Of a stretch of DNA of 64,000 nt, positions 1 to 11,400 are shown one piece after another. The notes under the pieces are model-generated. The model did no database searches. It was not told where the DNA came from and was given only the letters and a program-made list of their open reading frames with translations. Position 1 is the first letter of the stretch. Every line of letters begins with the position of its first letter. This stretch comes from Pratylenchus scribneri (Eukaryota > Nematoda > Chromadorea > Rhabditida > Pratylenchidae). Location: NCBI GenBank assembly GCA_030063045.1, contig JAQSEB010000078.1, forward strand, positions 378,001-442,000. The letters are read 5' to 3'. A program made the translations under genes and the position numbers.

Positions 1-65
1 ATAGGGTCAATTAATTAATTTCTTTAGGGAATAAGAATCTTATCTAGGCTAAAAAAATTTATTTT

Positions 66-127
66 AGGGTCGATTAATTAATTTCTTTAGGGAATAAGAA
101 TCTTATTAGGCTAAAAAAATTTATTTT
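66..127 (+). repeat. Reference 62-bp unit (TTATTAGGC type)
   Basis: Differs from the 63-bp unit by loss of one C at the B/C junction: CTTATTAGGC instead of CTTATCTAGGC. The loss lengthens the local dyad to a perfect 15-bp odd palindrome, AATAAGAATCTTATT. These units form long runs, for example about eight in a row near 54,730-55,190 and again near 56,450-56,910. They are usually TCGA or TCAA with AATTTC and usually lack module D, though an 82-bp form with D exists (last unit of the 741-bp HOR). Confidence 0.96.
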
Positions 128-210
128 AGGGTCAATTAATTAATGTCTTTAGGGAATAAGAATCTTATCTTGGCTAAAAAAATTTATTTTGAAATTTCTA
201 AGTAACTTAT
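128..210 (+). repeat. Reference 83-bp unit (modules A-B-C-D, TCAA/AATGTC/CTTGGC type)
   Basis: The long form: a 63-bp unit followed by 20 extra bases (191-210) before the next AGGGTC. In blocks I, III, V and VI it usually carries AATGTC and CTTGGC or CTAGGC, and the unit after D usually starts TATAGGGTCAA rather than TTTAGGGTCGA. Linkage of these variants shows that units have spread as multi-unit haplotypes rather than singly. Confidence 0.96.
191..210 (+). repeat. Module D, the 20-bp optional insert
   Basis: The bases GAAATTTCTAAGTAACTTAT separate TTATTTT from AGGGTC and distinguish 83-bp from 63-bp units. The insert is in register with the other ~20-bp modules. It begins with the perfect 8-bp palindrome GAAATTTC. 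Variants include AACTTTTAGGG (288 region), a 2-bp deletion TCTAATAAC (18,600, 21,556, 24,226, 27,155), AGCAAC (4,423 and 32,185) and AACAAATAGGG (53,812 and 54,495). The shared rare variants mark duplicated segments. Confidence 0.93.
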
Positions 211-287
211 AGGGTCAATTAATCTTTAGGGAATAAGAATCTTATCTTGGCTAAAAAAATTTATTTTGAAATTTCTAAGTAACTTTT
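211..287 (+). repeat. 77-bp unit with 6-bp deletion in module A
   Basis: Reads TCAATTAATCTTTAGGG; the bases TAATGT of the usual TCAATTAATTAATGTCTTT are missing, removing the TTAATTAA palindrome. The same unit recurs at 952-1,028, 49,496-49,572 and 51,023-51,099, always as unit 4 of the 741-bp HOR, so one deletion event was then amplified. Confidence 0.93.
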
Positions 288-741
288 AGGGTCAATTAAT
301 TAATGTCTTTAGGGAATAAGAATCTTATCTTGGCTAAAAAAATTTATTTTGAAATTTCTAAGTAACTTATAGGGTCAATTAATTAATGTCTTTAGGGAAT
401 AAGAATCTTATCTTGGCTAAAAAAATTTATTTTGAAATTTCTAAGTAACTTATAGGGTCAATTAATTAATGTCTTAAGGGAATAAGAATCTTATCTTGGC
501 TAAAAAAATTTATTTTGAAATTTCTAAGTAACTTATAGGGTCAATTAATTAATGTCTTTAGGGAATAAGAATCTTATCTAGGCTTAAAAAATTTATTTTA
601 GGGTCGATTAATTAATTTCTTTAGGGAATAAGAATCTTATTAGGCTAAAAAAATTTATTTTAGGGTCGATTAATTAATTTCTTTAGGGAATAAGAATCTT
701 ATTAGGCTAAAAAAATTTATTTTGAAATTTCTAAGTAACTT

Positions 742-1482
742 ATAGGGTCAATTAATTAATTTCTTTAGGGAATAAGAATCTTATCTAGGCTAAAAAAATT
801 TATTTTAGGGTCGATTAATTAATTTCTTTAGGGAATAAGAATCTTATTAGGCTAAAAAAATTTATTTTAGGGTCAATTAATTAATGTCTTTAGGGAATAA
901 GAATCTTATCTTGGCTAAAAAAATTTATTTTGAAATTTCTAAGTAACTTATAGGGTCAATTAATCTTTAGGGAATAAGAATCTTATCTTGGCTAAAAAAA
1001 TTTATTTTGAAATTTCTAAGTAACTTTTAGGGTCAATTAATTAATGTCTTTAGGGAATAAGAATCTTATCTTGGCTAAAAAAATTTATTTTGAAATTTCT
1101 AAGTAACTTATAGGGTCAATTAATTAATGTCTTTAGGGAATAAGAATCTTATCTTGGCTAAAAAAATTTATTTTGAAATTTCTAAGTAACTTATAGGGTC
1201 AATTAATTAATGTCTTAAGGGAATAAGAATCTTATCTTGGCTAAAAAAATTTATTTTGAAATTTCTAAGTAACTTATAGGGTCAATTAATTAATGTCTTT
1301 AGGGAATAAGAATCTTATCTAGGCTTAAAAAATTTATTTTAGGGTCGATTAATTAATTTCTTTAGGGAATAAGAATCTTATTAGGCTAAAAAAATTTATT
1401 TTAGGGTCGATTAATTAATTTCTTTAGGGAATAAGAATCTTATTAGGCTAAAAAAATTTATTTTGAAATTTCTAAGTAACTT
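742..1482 (+). repeat. 741-bp HOR, copy 2
   Basis: Unit by unit the same order and the same private variants as 1-741; I found no difference on reading. The match continues into a third copy from 1,483 to about 1,690 before the unit order changes. Confidence 0.93.
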
Positions 1483-4400
1483 ATAGGGTCAATTAATTAA
1501 TTTCTTTAGGGAATAAGAATCTTATCTAGGCTAAAAAAATTTATTTTAGGGTCGATTAATTAATTTCTTTAGGGAATAAGAATCTTATTAGGCTAAAAAA
1601 ATTTATTTTAGGGTCAATTAATTAATGTCTTTAGGGAATAAGAATCTTATCTTGGCTAAAAAAATTTATTTTGAAATTTCTAAGTAACTTATAGGGTCAA
1701 TTAATGAATGTCTTTAGGGAATAAGAATCTTATCTTGGCTAAAAAAATTTATTTTGAAATTTCTAAGTAACTTATAGGGTCAATTAATTAATGTCTTAAG
1801 GGAATAAGAATCTTATCTTGGCTAAAAAAATTTATTTTGAAATTTCTAAGTAACTTATAGGGTCAATTAATTAATGTCTTTAGGGAATAAGAATCTTATC
1901 TAGGCTTAAAAAATTTATTTTAGGGTCGATTAATTAATTTCTTTAGGGAATAAGAATCTTATTAGGCTAAAAAAATTTATTTTAGGGTCGATTAATTAAT
2001 TTCTTTAGGGAATAAGAATCTTATTAGGCTAAAAAAATTTATTTTAGGGTCGATTAATTAATTTCTTTAGGGAATAAGAATCTTATTAGGCTAAAAAAAT
2101 TTATTTTAGGGTCGATTAATTAATTTCTTTAGGGAATAAGAATCTTATTAGGCTAAAAAAATTTATTTTGAAATTTCTAAGTAACTTATAGGGTCAATTA
2201 ATTAATGTCTTTAGGGAATAAGAATCTTATTAGGCTAAAAAAATTTATTTTAGGGTCGATTAATTAATTTCTTTAGGGAATAAGAATCTTATTAGGCTAA
2301 AAAAATTTATTTTGAAATTTCTAAGTAACTTATAGGGTCAATTAATTAATGTCTTAAGGGAATAAGAATCTTATCTTGGCTAAAAAAATTTATTTTGAAA
2401 TTTCTAAGTAACTTATAGGGTCAATTAATTAATGTCTTTAGGGAATAAGAATCTTATCTAGGCTTAAAAAATTTATTTTAGGGTCGATTAATTAATTTCT
2501 TTAGGGAATAAGAATCTTATTAGGCTAAAAAAATTTATTTTAGGGTCGATTAATTAATTTCTTTAGGGAATAAGAATCTTATTAGGCTAAAAAAATTTAT
2601 TTTAGGGTCGATTAATTAATTTCTTTAGGGAATAAGAATCTTATTAGGCTAAAAAAATTTATTTTAGGGTCGATTAATTAATTTCTTTAGGGAATAAGAA
2701 TCTTATTAGGCTAAAAAAATTTATTTTGAAATTTCTAAGTAACTTATAGGGTCAATTAATTAATGTCTTTAGGGAATAAGAATCTTATCTTGGCTAAAAA
2801 AATTTATTTTGAAATTTCTAAGTAACTTATAGGGTCAATTAATTAATGTCTTAAGGGAATAAGAATCTTATCTTGGCTAAAAAAATTTATTTTGAAATTT
2901 CTAAGTAACTTATAGGGTCAATTAATTAATGTCTTTAGGGAATAAGAATCTTATCTAGGCTTAAAAAATTTATTTTAGGGTCGATTAATTAATTTCTTTA
3001 GGGAATAAGAATCTTATTAGGCTAAAAAAAATTTATTTTAGGGTCGATTAATTAATTTCTTTAGGGAATAAGAATCTTATTAGGCTAAAAAAATTTATTT
3101 TAGGGTCGATTAATTAATTTCTTTAGGGAATAAGAATCTTATCTTGGCTAAAAAAATTTATTTTGAAATTTCTAAGTAACTTATAGGGTCAATTAATTAA
3201 TGTCTTTAGGGAATAAGAATCTTATCTAGGCTTAAAAAATTTATTTTAGGGTCGATTAATTAATTTCTTTAGGGAATAAGAATCTTATTAGGCTAAAAAA
3301 ATTTATTTTAGGGTCGATTAATTAATTTCTTTAGGGAATAAGAATCTTATTAGGCTAAAAAAATTTATTTTAGGGTCGATTAATTAATTTCTTTAGGGAA
3401 TAAGAATCTTATTAGGCTAAAAAAATTTATTTTAGGGTCGATTAATTAATTTCTTTAGGGAATAAGAATCTTATTAGGCTAAAAAAATTTATTTTGAAAT
3501 TTCTAAGTAACTTATAGGGTCAATTAATTAATTTCTTTAGGGAATAAGAATCTTATCTAGGCTAAAAAAATTTATTTTAGGGTCGATTAATTAATTTCTT
3601 TAGGGAATAAGAATCTTATTAGGCTAAAAAAATTTATTTTAGGGTCAATTAATTAATGTCTTTAGGGAATAAGAATCTTATCTTGGCTAAAAAAATTTAT
3701 TTTGAAATTTCTTAGTAACTTATAGGGTCAATTAATTAATGTCTTTAGGGAATAAGAATCTTATCTTGGCTAAAAAAATTTATTTTGAAATTTCTAAGTA
3801 ACTTTTAGGGTCAATTAATTAATGTCTTTAGGGAATAAGAATCTTATCTTGGCTAAAAAAATTTATTTTGAAATTTCTAAGTAACTTATAGGGTCAATTA
3901 ATTAATGTCTTTAGGGAATAAGAATCTTATCTTGGCTAAAAAAATTTATTTTGAAATTTCTAAGTAACTTATAGGGTCAATTAATTAATTTCTTTAGAGA
4001 ATAAGAATCTTATCTAGGCTAAAAAAATTTATTTTGAAATTTCTAAGTAACTTATAGGGTCAATTAATTAATTTCTTTAGGGAATAAGAATCTTATCTAG
4101 GCTAAAAAATTTATTTTAGGGTCGATTAATTAATTTCTTTAGGGAATAAGAATCTTTTCTAGGCTAAAAAAATTTATTTTAGGGTCAATTAATTAATTTC
4201 TTTAGGGAATAAGAATTTTATCTAGGCTTAAAAAAATTTATTTTGAAATTTCTAAGTAACTTATAGGGTCAATTAATTAATTTCTTTAGAGAATAAGAAT
4301 CTTATCTAGGCTAAAAAAATTTATTTTGAAATTTCTAAGTAACTTATAGGGTCAATTAATTAATTTCTTTAGAGAATAAGAATCTTATCTAGGCTAAAAA

Positions 4401-6607
4401 AATTTATTTTGAAATTTCTAAGCAACTTATAGGGTCAATTAATTAATTTCTTTAGGGAATAAGAATCTTATCTAGGCTAAAAAAATTTATTTTAGGGTCG
4501 ATTAATTAATTTCTTTAGGGAATAAGAATCTTATCTAGGCTAAAAAAATTTATTTTAGGGTCGATTAATTAATTTCTTTAGGGAATAAGAATCTTATCTA
4601 GGCTAAAAAAATTTATTTTGAAATTTCTAAGTAACTTATAGGGTCAATTAATTAATTCTTTAGGGAATAAGAATCTTATCTTGGCTAAAAAAAATTTATT
4701 TTAGGGTCGATTAATTAATTTCTTTAGGGAATAAGAATCTTATCTAGGCTAAAAAAATTTATTTTAGGGTCGATTAATTAATTTCTTTAGGGAATAAGAA
4801 TCTTATTAGGCTAAAAAAATTTATTTTAGGGTCAATTAATTAATTTCTTTAGGGAATAAGAATCTTATTAGGCTAAAAAAATTTATTTTAGGGTCGATTA
4901 ATTAATTTCTTTAGGGAATAAGAATTTTATTAGGCTAAAAAAATTTATTTTAGAGTCGATTAATTAATTTCTTTAGGGAATAAGAATCTTTTCTAGGCTA
5001 AAAAATTTATTTTAGGGTCGATTAATTAATTTCTTTAGGGAATAAGAATCTTTTCTAGGCTAAAAAAATTTATTTTAGGGTCAATTAATTAATTTCTTTA
5101 GGGAATAAGAATTTTATCTAGGCTTAAAAAAATTTATTTTGAAATTTCTAAGTAACTTATAGGGTCAATTAATTAATTTCTTTAGGGAATAAGAATCTTT
5201 TCTAGGCTAAAAAAATTTATTTTAGGGTCAATTAATTAATTTCTTTAGGGAATAAGAATTTTATCTAGGCTTAAAAAAATTTATTTTGAAATTTCTAAGT
5301 AACTTATAGGGTCGATTAATTAATTTCTTTAGGGAATAAGAATCTTATCTAGGCTAAAAAAATTTATTTTAGGGTCGATTAATTAATTTCTTTAGGGAAT
5401 AAGAATCTTATTAGGCTAAAAAAATTTATTTTAGGGTCAATTAATTAATTTCTTTAGGGAATAAGAATCTTATTAGGCTAAAAAAATTTATTTTAGGGTC
5501 GATTAATTAATTTCTTTAGGGAATAAGAATTTTATTAGGCTAAAAAAATTTATTTTAGAGTCGATTAATTAATTTCTTTAGGGAATAAGAATCTTTTCTA
5601 GGCTAAAAAATTTATTTTAGGGTCGATTAATTAATTTCTTTAGGGAATAAGAATCTTTTCTAGGCTAAAAAAATTTATTTTAGGGTCAATTAATTAATTT
5701 CTTTAGGGAATAAGAATTTTATCTAGGCTTAAAAAAATTTATTTTGAAATTTCTAAGTAACTTATAGGGTCAATTAATTAATTTCTTTAGAGAATAAGAA
5801 TCTTATCTAGGCTAAAAAAATTTATTTTGAAATTTCTAAGTAACTTATAGGGTCAATTAATTAATGTCTTTAGGGAATAAGAATCTTATCTAGGCTAAAA
5901 AAATTTATTTTAGGGTCGATTAATTAATTTCTTTAGGGAATAAGAATCTTATCTAGGCTAAAAAAATTTATTTTAGGGTCGATTAATTAATTTCTTTAGG
6001 GAATAAGAATCTTATCTAGGCTAAAAAAATTTATTTTAGGGTCGATTAATTAATTTCTTTAGGGAATAAGAATTTTATTAGGCTAAAAAAATTTATTTTA
6101 GGGTCGATTAATTAATTTCTTTAGGGAATAAGAATCTTATTAGGCTAAAAAAATTTATTTTAGGGTCAATTAATTAATTTCTTTAGGGAATAAGAATCTT
6201 ATTAAGCTAAAAAAATTTATTTTAGGGTCAATTAATTAATTTCTTTAGGGAATAAGAATCTTATCTAGGCTAAAAAAATTTATTTTGAAATTTCTAAGTA
6301 ACTTATAGGGTCAATTAATTAATTTCTTTAGGGAATAAGAATCTTAGCTAGGCTAAAAAAAATTTATTTTGAAATTTCTAAGTAACTTATAGGGTCAATT
6401 AATTAATGTCTTTAGGGAATAAGAATCTTATCTTGGCTAAAAAAATTTATTTTGAAATTTCTAAGTAACTTATAGGGTCGATTAATTAATTTCTTTAGGG
6501 AATAAGAATCTTATCTAGGCTAAAAAAAATTATTTTAGGGTCGATTAATTAATTTCTTTAGGGAATAAGAATCTTATCTAGGCTAAAGAAATTTATTTTA
6601 GGGTCGA

Positions 6608-6615
6608 TTAATTAA
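6608..6615. other. TTAATTAA palindrome in module A (one per unit)
   Basis: Nearly every unit has TTAATTAA, the PacI recognition sequence, within the perfect palindrome ATTAATTAAT. In units reading TCAATT...ATTTC it extends to AATTAATTAATT. Two overlapping TAATTA cores are created, the generic homeodomain-type site, and minor-groove AT-hook proteins would also be expected to favour it. This is seen sequence plus general knowledge; no specific binder is implied. The 77-bp units lose the site through a 6-bp deletion. Confidence 0.9.
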
Positions 6616-6627
6616 TTTCTTTAGGGA

Positions 6628-6640
6628 ATAAGAATCTTAT
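6628..6640. other. Dyad ATAAGAATCTTAT in module B (one per unit)
   Basis: ATAAGA and TCTTAT are reverse complements around a single central A. In 62-bp units the arms lengthen to seven bases. The dyad is kept in most units; recurrent exceptions are AATAAAAATC, GAATTTTAT, AATCTTTTC and AATCGTATC, each shared by several related segments. It could be a symmetric protein-binding site or simply an inherited feature of the founding unit. Confidence 0.85.
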
Positions 6641-7030
6641 CTAGGCTAAAAAAATTTATTTTAGGGTCGATTAATTAATTTCTTTAGGGAATAAGAATCT
6701 TATCTAGGCTAAAAAAATTTATTTTAGGGTCGATTAATTAATTTCTTTAGGGAATAAGAATCTTATCTAGGCTAAAAAAATTTATTTTAGGGTCGATTAA
6801 TTAATTTCTTTAGGGAATAAGAATCTTATCTAGGCTAAAAAATTTATTTTAGGGTCGATTAATTAATTTCTTTAGGGAATAAGAATCTTATCTAGGCTAA
6901 AAAATTTATTTTAGGGTCGATTAATTAATTTCTTTAGGGAATAAGAATCTTATCTAGGCTAAAAAAATTTATTTTAGGGTCGATTAATTAATTTCTTTAG
7001 GGAATAAGAATCTTATCTAGGCTAAAAAAA

Positions 7031-7948
7031 TTAATTTAAGGTCGATTAATTAATTTCTTTAGGGAATAAGAATCTTTTCTAGGCTAAAAAAATTTATTTT
7101 AGGGTCAATTAATTAATTTCTTTAGGGAATAAGAATTTTATCTAGGCTTAAAAAAATTTATTTTGAAATTTCTAAGTAACTTATAGAGTCAATTAATTAA
7201 TTTCTTTAGAGAATAAGAATCTTATCTAGGCTAAAAAAATTTATTTTAGGGTCGATTAATTAATTTCTTTAGGGAATAAGAATCTTATCTAGGCTAAAAA
7301 ATTTATTTTAGGGTCGATTAATTAATTTCTTTAGGGAATAAGAATCTTATCTAGGCTAAAAAATTTATTTTAGGGTCGATTAATTAATTTCTTTAGGGAA
7401 TAAGAATCTTATCTAGGCTAAAAAAATTTATTTTAGGGTCGATTAATTAATTTCTTTAGGGAATAAGAATCTTATCTAGGCTAAAAAAATTAATTTAAGG
7501 TCGATTAATTAATTTCTTTAGGGAATAAGAATCTTTTCTAGGCTAAAAAAATTTATTTTAGGGTCAATTAATTAATTTCTTTAGGGAATAAGAATTTTAT
7601 CTAGGCTTAAAAAAATTTATTTTGAAATTTCTAAGTAACTTATAGAGTCAATTAATTAATTTCTTTAGAGAATAAGAATCTTATCTAGGCTAAAAAAATT
7701 TATTTTAGGGTCGATTAATTAATTTCTTTAGGGAATAAGAATCTTATCTAGGCTAAAAAAATTTATTTTAGGGTCGATTAATTAATTTCTTTAGGGAATA
7801 AGAATCTTATTAGGCTAAAAAAATTTATTTTGAAATTTCTAAGTAACTTATAGGGTCAATTAATTAATTTCTTTAGGGAATAAGAATCTTATCTAGGCTA
7901 AAAAAATTTATTTTAGGGTCGATTAATTAATTTCTTTAGGGAATAAGA
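7031..7948 (+). repeat. 459-bp tandem duplication marked by TTAATTTAAGG
   Basis: The rare junction CTAAAAAAATTAATTTAAGGTCG occurs at 7,031 and 7,490, 459 bp apart, each followed by AATCTTTTCTAGGC, GAATTTTATCTAGGCTT, TATAGAGTCAATT and CTTTAGAGAATAAG units in the same order. The right copy diverges after about 7,730, so the end given is one period beyond the second marker and only nominal. Confidence 0.65.
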
Positions 7949-8411
7949 ATCTTATCTTGGCTAAAAAAAATTTATTTTAGGGTCGATTAATTAATTTCTT
8001 TAGGGAATAAAAATCTTATCTAGGCTAAAAAAATTTATTTTAGGGTCGATTAATTAATTTCTTTAGGGAATAAGAATCTTATCTAGGCTAAAAAAATTTA
8101 TTTTAGGGTCGATTAATTAATTTCTTTAGGGAATAAGAATCTTATCTAGGCTAAAAAAATTTATTTTAGGGTCGATTAATTAATTTCTTTAGGGAATAAA
8201 AATCTTATCTAGGCTAAAAAAATTTATTTTAGGGTCGATTAATTAATTTCTTTAGGGAATAAAAATCTTATCTAGGCTAAAAAAATTTATTTTAGGGTCG
8301 ATTAATTAATTTCTTTAGGGAATAAGAATCTTATCTAGGCTAAAAAAATTTATTTTAGGGTCGATTAATTAATTTCTTTAGGGAATAAGAATCTTATCTA
8401 GGCTAAAAAAA

Positions 8412-11400
8412 TTTATTTTAGGGTCGATTAATTAATTTCTTTAGGGAATAAGAATCTTATCTAGGCTAAAAAAATTTATTTTGAAATTTCTAAGTAACTT
8501 ATAGGGTCAATTAATTAATTTCTTTAGGGAATAAGAATCTTATCTTGGCTAAAAAAAATTTATTTTAGGGTCGATTAATTAATTTCTTTAGGGAATAAAA
8601 ATCTTATCTAGGCTAAAAAAATTTATTTTAGGGTCGATTAATTAATTTCTTTAGGGAATAAGAATCTTATCTAGGCTAAAAAAATTTATTTTAGGGTCGA
8701 TTAATTAATTTCTTTAGGGAATAAGAATCTTATCTAGGCTAAAAAAATTTATTTTAGGGTCGATTAATTAATTTCTTTAGGGAATAAGAATCTTATCTAG
8801 GCTAAAAAAATTTATTTTAGGGTCGATTAATTAATTTCTTTAGGGAATAAGAATCTTATCTAGGCTAAAAAAATTTATTTTGAAATTTCTAAGTAACTTA
8901 TAGGGTCAATTAATTAATTTCTTTAGGGAATAAGAATCTTATCTTGGCTAAAAAAAAATTTATTTTAGGGTCGATTAATTAATTTCTTTAGGGAATAAGA
9001 ATCTTATCCAGGCTAAAAAAATTTATTTTAGGGTCGATTAATTAATTTCTTTAGGGAATAAGAATCTTATTAGGCTAAAAAAATTTATTTTAGGGTCAAT
9101 TAATTAATTTCTTTAGGGAATAAGAATCTTATTAGGCTAAAAAAATTTATTTTAGGGTCGATTAATTAATTTCTTTAGGGAATAAGAATCTTATCTAGGC
9201 TAAAAAAATTTATTTTGAAATTTCTAAGTAACTTATAGGGTCAATTAATTAATTTCTTTAGGGAATAAGAATCTTATCTAAGCTAAAAAAATTTATTTTA
9301 GGGTCGATTAATTAATTTCTTTAGGGAATAAGAATCTTCTTATTAGGCTAAAAAAATTTATTTTAGGGTCGATTAATTAATTTCTTTAGGGAATAAGAAT
9401 CTTATCTAGGCTAAAAAAATTTATTTTAGGGTCGATTAATTAATTTCTTTAGGGAATAAGAATCTTATCTAGGCTAAAAATTTTATTTTAGGGTCGATTA
9501 ATTAATTTCTTTAGGGAATAAGAATCTTATCTAGGCTAAAAAAATTTATTTTAGGGTCGATTAATTAATTTCTTTAGGGAATAAGAATCTTATCTAGGCT
9601 AAAAAAATTTATTTTGAAATTTCTAAGTAACTTATAGGGTCAATTAATTAATTTCTTTAGGGAATAAGAATCTTATCTTGGCTAAAAAAAATTTATTTTA
9701 GGGTCGATTAATTAATTTCTTTAGGGAATAAGAATCTTATCTAGGCTAAAAATTTTATTTTAGGGTCGATTAATTAATTTCTTTAGGGAATAAGAATCTT
9801 ATCTAGGCTAAAAAAATTTATTTTAGGGTCGATTAATTAATTTCTTTAGGGAATAAGAATCTTATCTAGGCTAAAAAAATTTATTTTGAAATTTCTAAGT
9901 AACTTATAGGGTCAATTAATTAATTTCTTTAGGGAATAAGAATCTTATCTTGGCTAAAAAAAATTTATTTTAGGGTCGATTAATTAATTTCTTTAGGGAA
10001 TAAGAATCTTATCCAGGCTAAAAAAATTTATTTTAGGGTCGATTAATTAATTTCTTTAGGGAATAAGAATCTTATTAGGCTAAAAAAATTTATTTTAGAG
10101 TCAATTAATTAATTTCTTTAGGGAATAAGAATCTTATTAGGCTAAAAAAATTTATTTTAGGGTCGATTAATTAATTTCTTTAGGGAATAAGAATTTTATT
10201 AGGCTAAAAAAATTTATTTTAGGGTCGATTAATTAATTCCTTTAGGGAATAAGAATTTTATTAGGCTAAAAAAATTTATTTTAGGGTCGATTAATTAATT
10301 TCTTTAGGGAATAAGAATCTTATTAGGCTAAAAAAATTTATTTTAGGGTCAATTAATTAATTTCTTTAGGGAATAAGAATCTTATTAGGCTAAAAAAATT
10401 TATTTTAGGGTCGATTAATTAATTTCTTTAGGGAATAAGAATCTTATCTAGGCTAAAAATTTTATTTTAGGGTCGATTAATTAATTTCTTTAGGGAATAA
10501 GAATCTTATCTAGGCTAAAAAAATTTATTTTGAAATTTCTAAGTAACTTATAGGGTCAATTAATTAATTTCTTTAGGGAATAAGAATCTTATCTTGGCTA
10601 AAAAAAATTTATTTTAGGGTCGATTAATTAATTTCTTTAGGGAATAAAAATCTTATCTAGGCTAAAAAAATTTATTTTAGGGTCGATTAATTAATTTCTT
10701 TAGGGAATAAGAATCTTATCTAGGCTAAAAAAATTTATTTTAGGGTCGATTAATTAATTTCTTTAGGGAATAAGAATCTTATCTAGGCTAAAAAAATTTA
10801 TTTTAGGGTCGATTAATTAATTTCTTTAGGGAATAAGAATCTTATCTAGGCTAAAAAAATTTATTTTAGGGTCGATTAATTAATTTCTTTAGGGAATAAG
10901 AATCTTATCTAGGCTAAAAAAATTTATTTTGAAATTTCTAAGTAACTTATAGGGTCAATTAATTAATTTCTTTAGGGAATAAGAATCTTATCTTGGCTAA
11001 AAAAAAATTTATTTTAGGGTCGATTAATTAATTTCTTTAGGGAATAAGAATCTTATCCAGGCTAAAAAAATTTATTTTAGGGTCGATTAATTAATTTCTT
11101 TAGGGAATAAGAATCTTATTAGGCTAAAAAAATTTATTTTAGGGTCAATTAATTAATTTCTTTAGGGAATAAGAATCTTATTAGGCTAAAAAAATTTATT
11201 TTAGGGTCGATTAATTAATTTCTTTAGGGAATAAGAATCTTATCTAGGCTAAAAAAATTTATTTTGAAATTTCTAAGTAACTTATAGGGTCAATTAATTA
11301 ATTTCTTTAGGGAATAAGAATCTTATCTAAGCTAAAAAAATTTATTTTAGGGTCGATTAATTAATTTCTTTAGGGAATAAGAATCTTCTTATTAGGCTAA

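Larger units (their letters stand above)
1..741 (+). repeat. 741-bp HOR, copy 1 (10 units)
   Basis: Unit lengths in order are 63, 62, 83, 77, 83, 83, 83, 63, 62 and 82, summing exactly to 741. Unit 4 has the 6-bp deletion TCAATTAATCTTT; unit 5 follows a D ending AACTTTT; unit 7 has CTTAAGGG; unit 8 has GGCTTAAAAAA. These private marks allow other copies to be recognised. It starts at the first base of the window by coincidence of the window edge. Confidence 0.93.
1..3971. repeat. Block I: 741-bp HOR family
   Basis: Rich in 83-bp AATGTC/CTTGGC units and marked by AATGTCTTAAGGG, CTAGGCTTAAAAAATTT and the shortened TCAATTAATCTTTAGGG. It contains two full 741-bp HOR copies and then shorter derivatives. 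In the third copy (from 1,483) units 4 to 6 are replaced by one unit reading TTAATGAATGTC. Later the TTAGGC 62-bp unit is expanded to runs of four (about 1,920-2,170). The right limit is set at 3,972, the first unit with CTTTAGAGAATAAG, and is approximate. Confidence 0.8.
6600..6662 (+). repeat. Reference 63-bp unit (modules A-B-C, TCGA/CTAGGC type)
   Basis: One clean example of the 63-bp form, counted from AGGGTCGATT to the TTTT before the next AGGG. It has 15 G or C of 63. Three GG(G)-containing blocks, TTTAGGG, TTTAGGG and TCTAGGC, are spaced 23, 20 and 20 bp apart around the repeat, which suggests a trimer of a roughly 21-bp ancestor. It holds one TTAATTAA (6,608-6,615), one odd palindrome ATAAGAATCTTAT (6,628-6,640) and one A7T3 tract. 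This form dominates blocks II and IV, often in runs. Confidence 0.97.

Noticed and set aside
191..210. Module D as a transposon footprint or target-site duplication
   Set aside because: It is 20 bp, in register with the other modules, has no terminal inverted repeats and no flanking duplicated target. It fits better as an internal module.
1..1482. CRISPR array (regular repeats with spacers)
   Set aside because: There are no unique spacers: the whole period is repeated, and copies differ at only a few shared sites. Unit number and total length also far exceed any CRISPR array.
6600..6662. G-quadruplex potential of the GGG runs
   Set aside because: GGG runs are about 20 bp apart, well outside canonical loop lengths, and only two true GGG runs occur per unit.
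6600..6662. TATA-box or promoter elements (AATTTATTTT, TTATAGGG)
   Set aside because: AT-rich matches occur in every unit as part of the repeat, with no transcript or gene downstream; no promoter call can be supported.
6640..6665. Yeast-type replication origin consensus (WTTTAYRTTTW) at ATTTATTTTAG
   Set aside because: It mismatches the 11-base consensus at several positions (about 8 of 11 fit), which is expected by chance in such AT-rich DNA.
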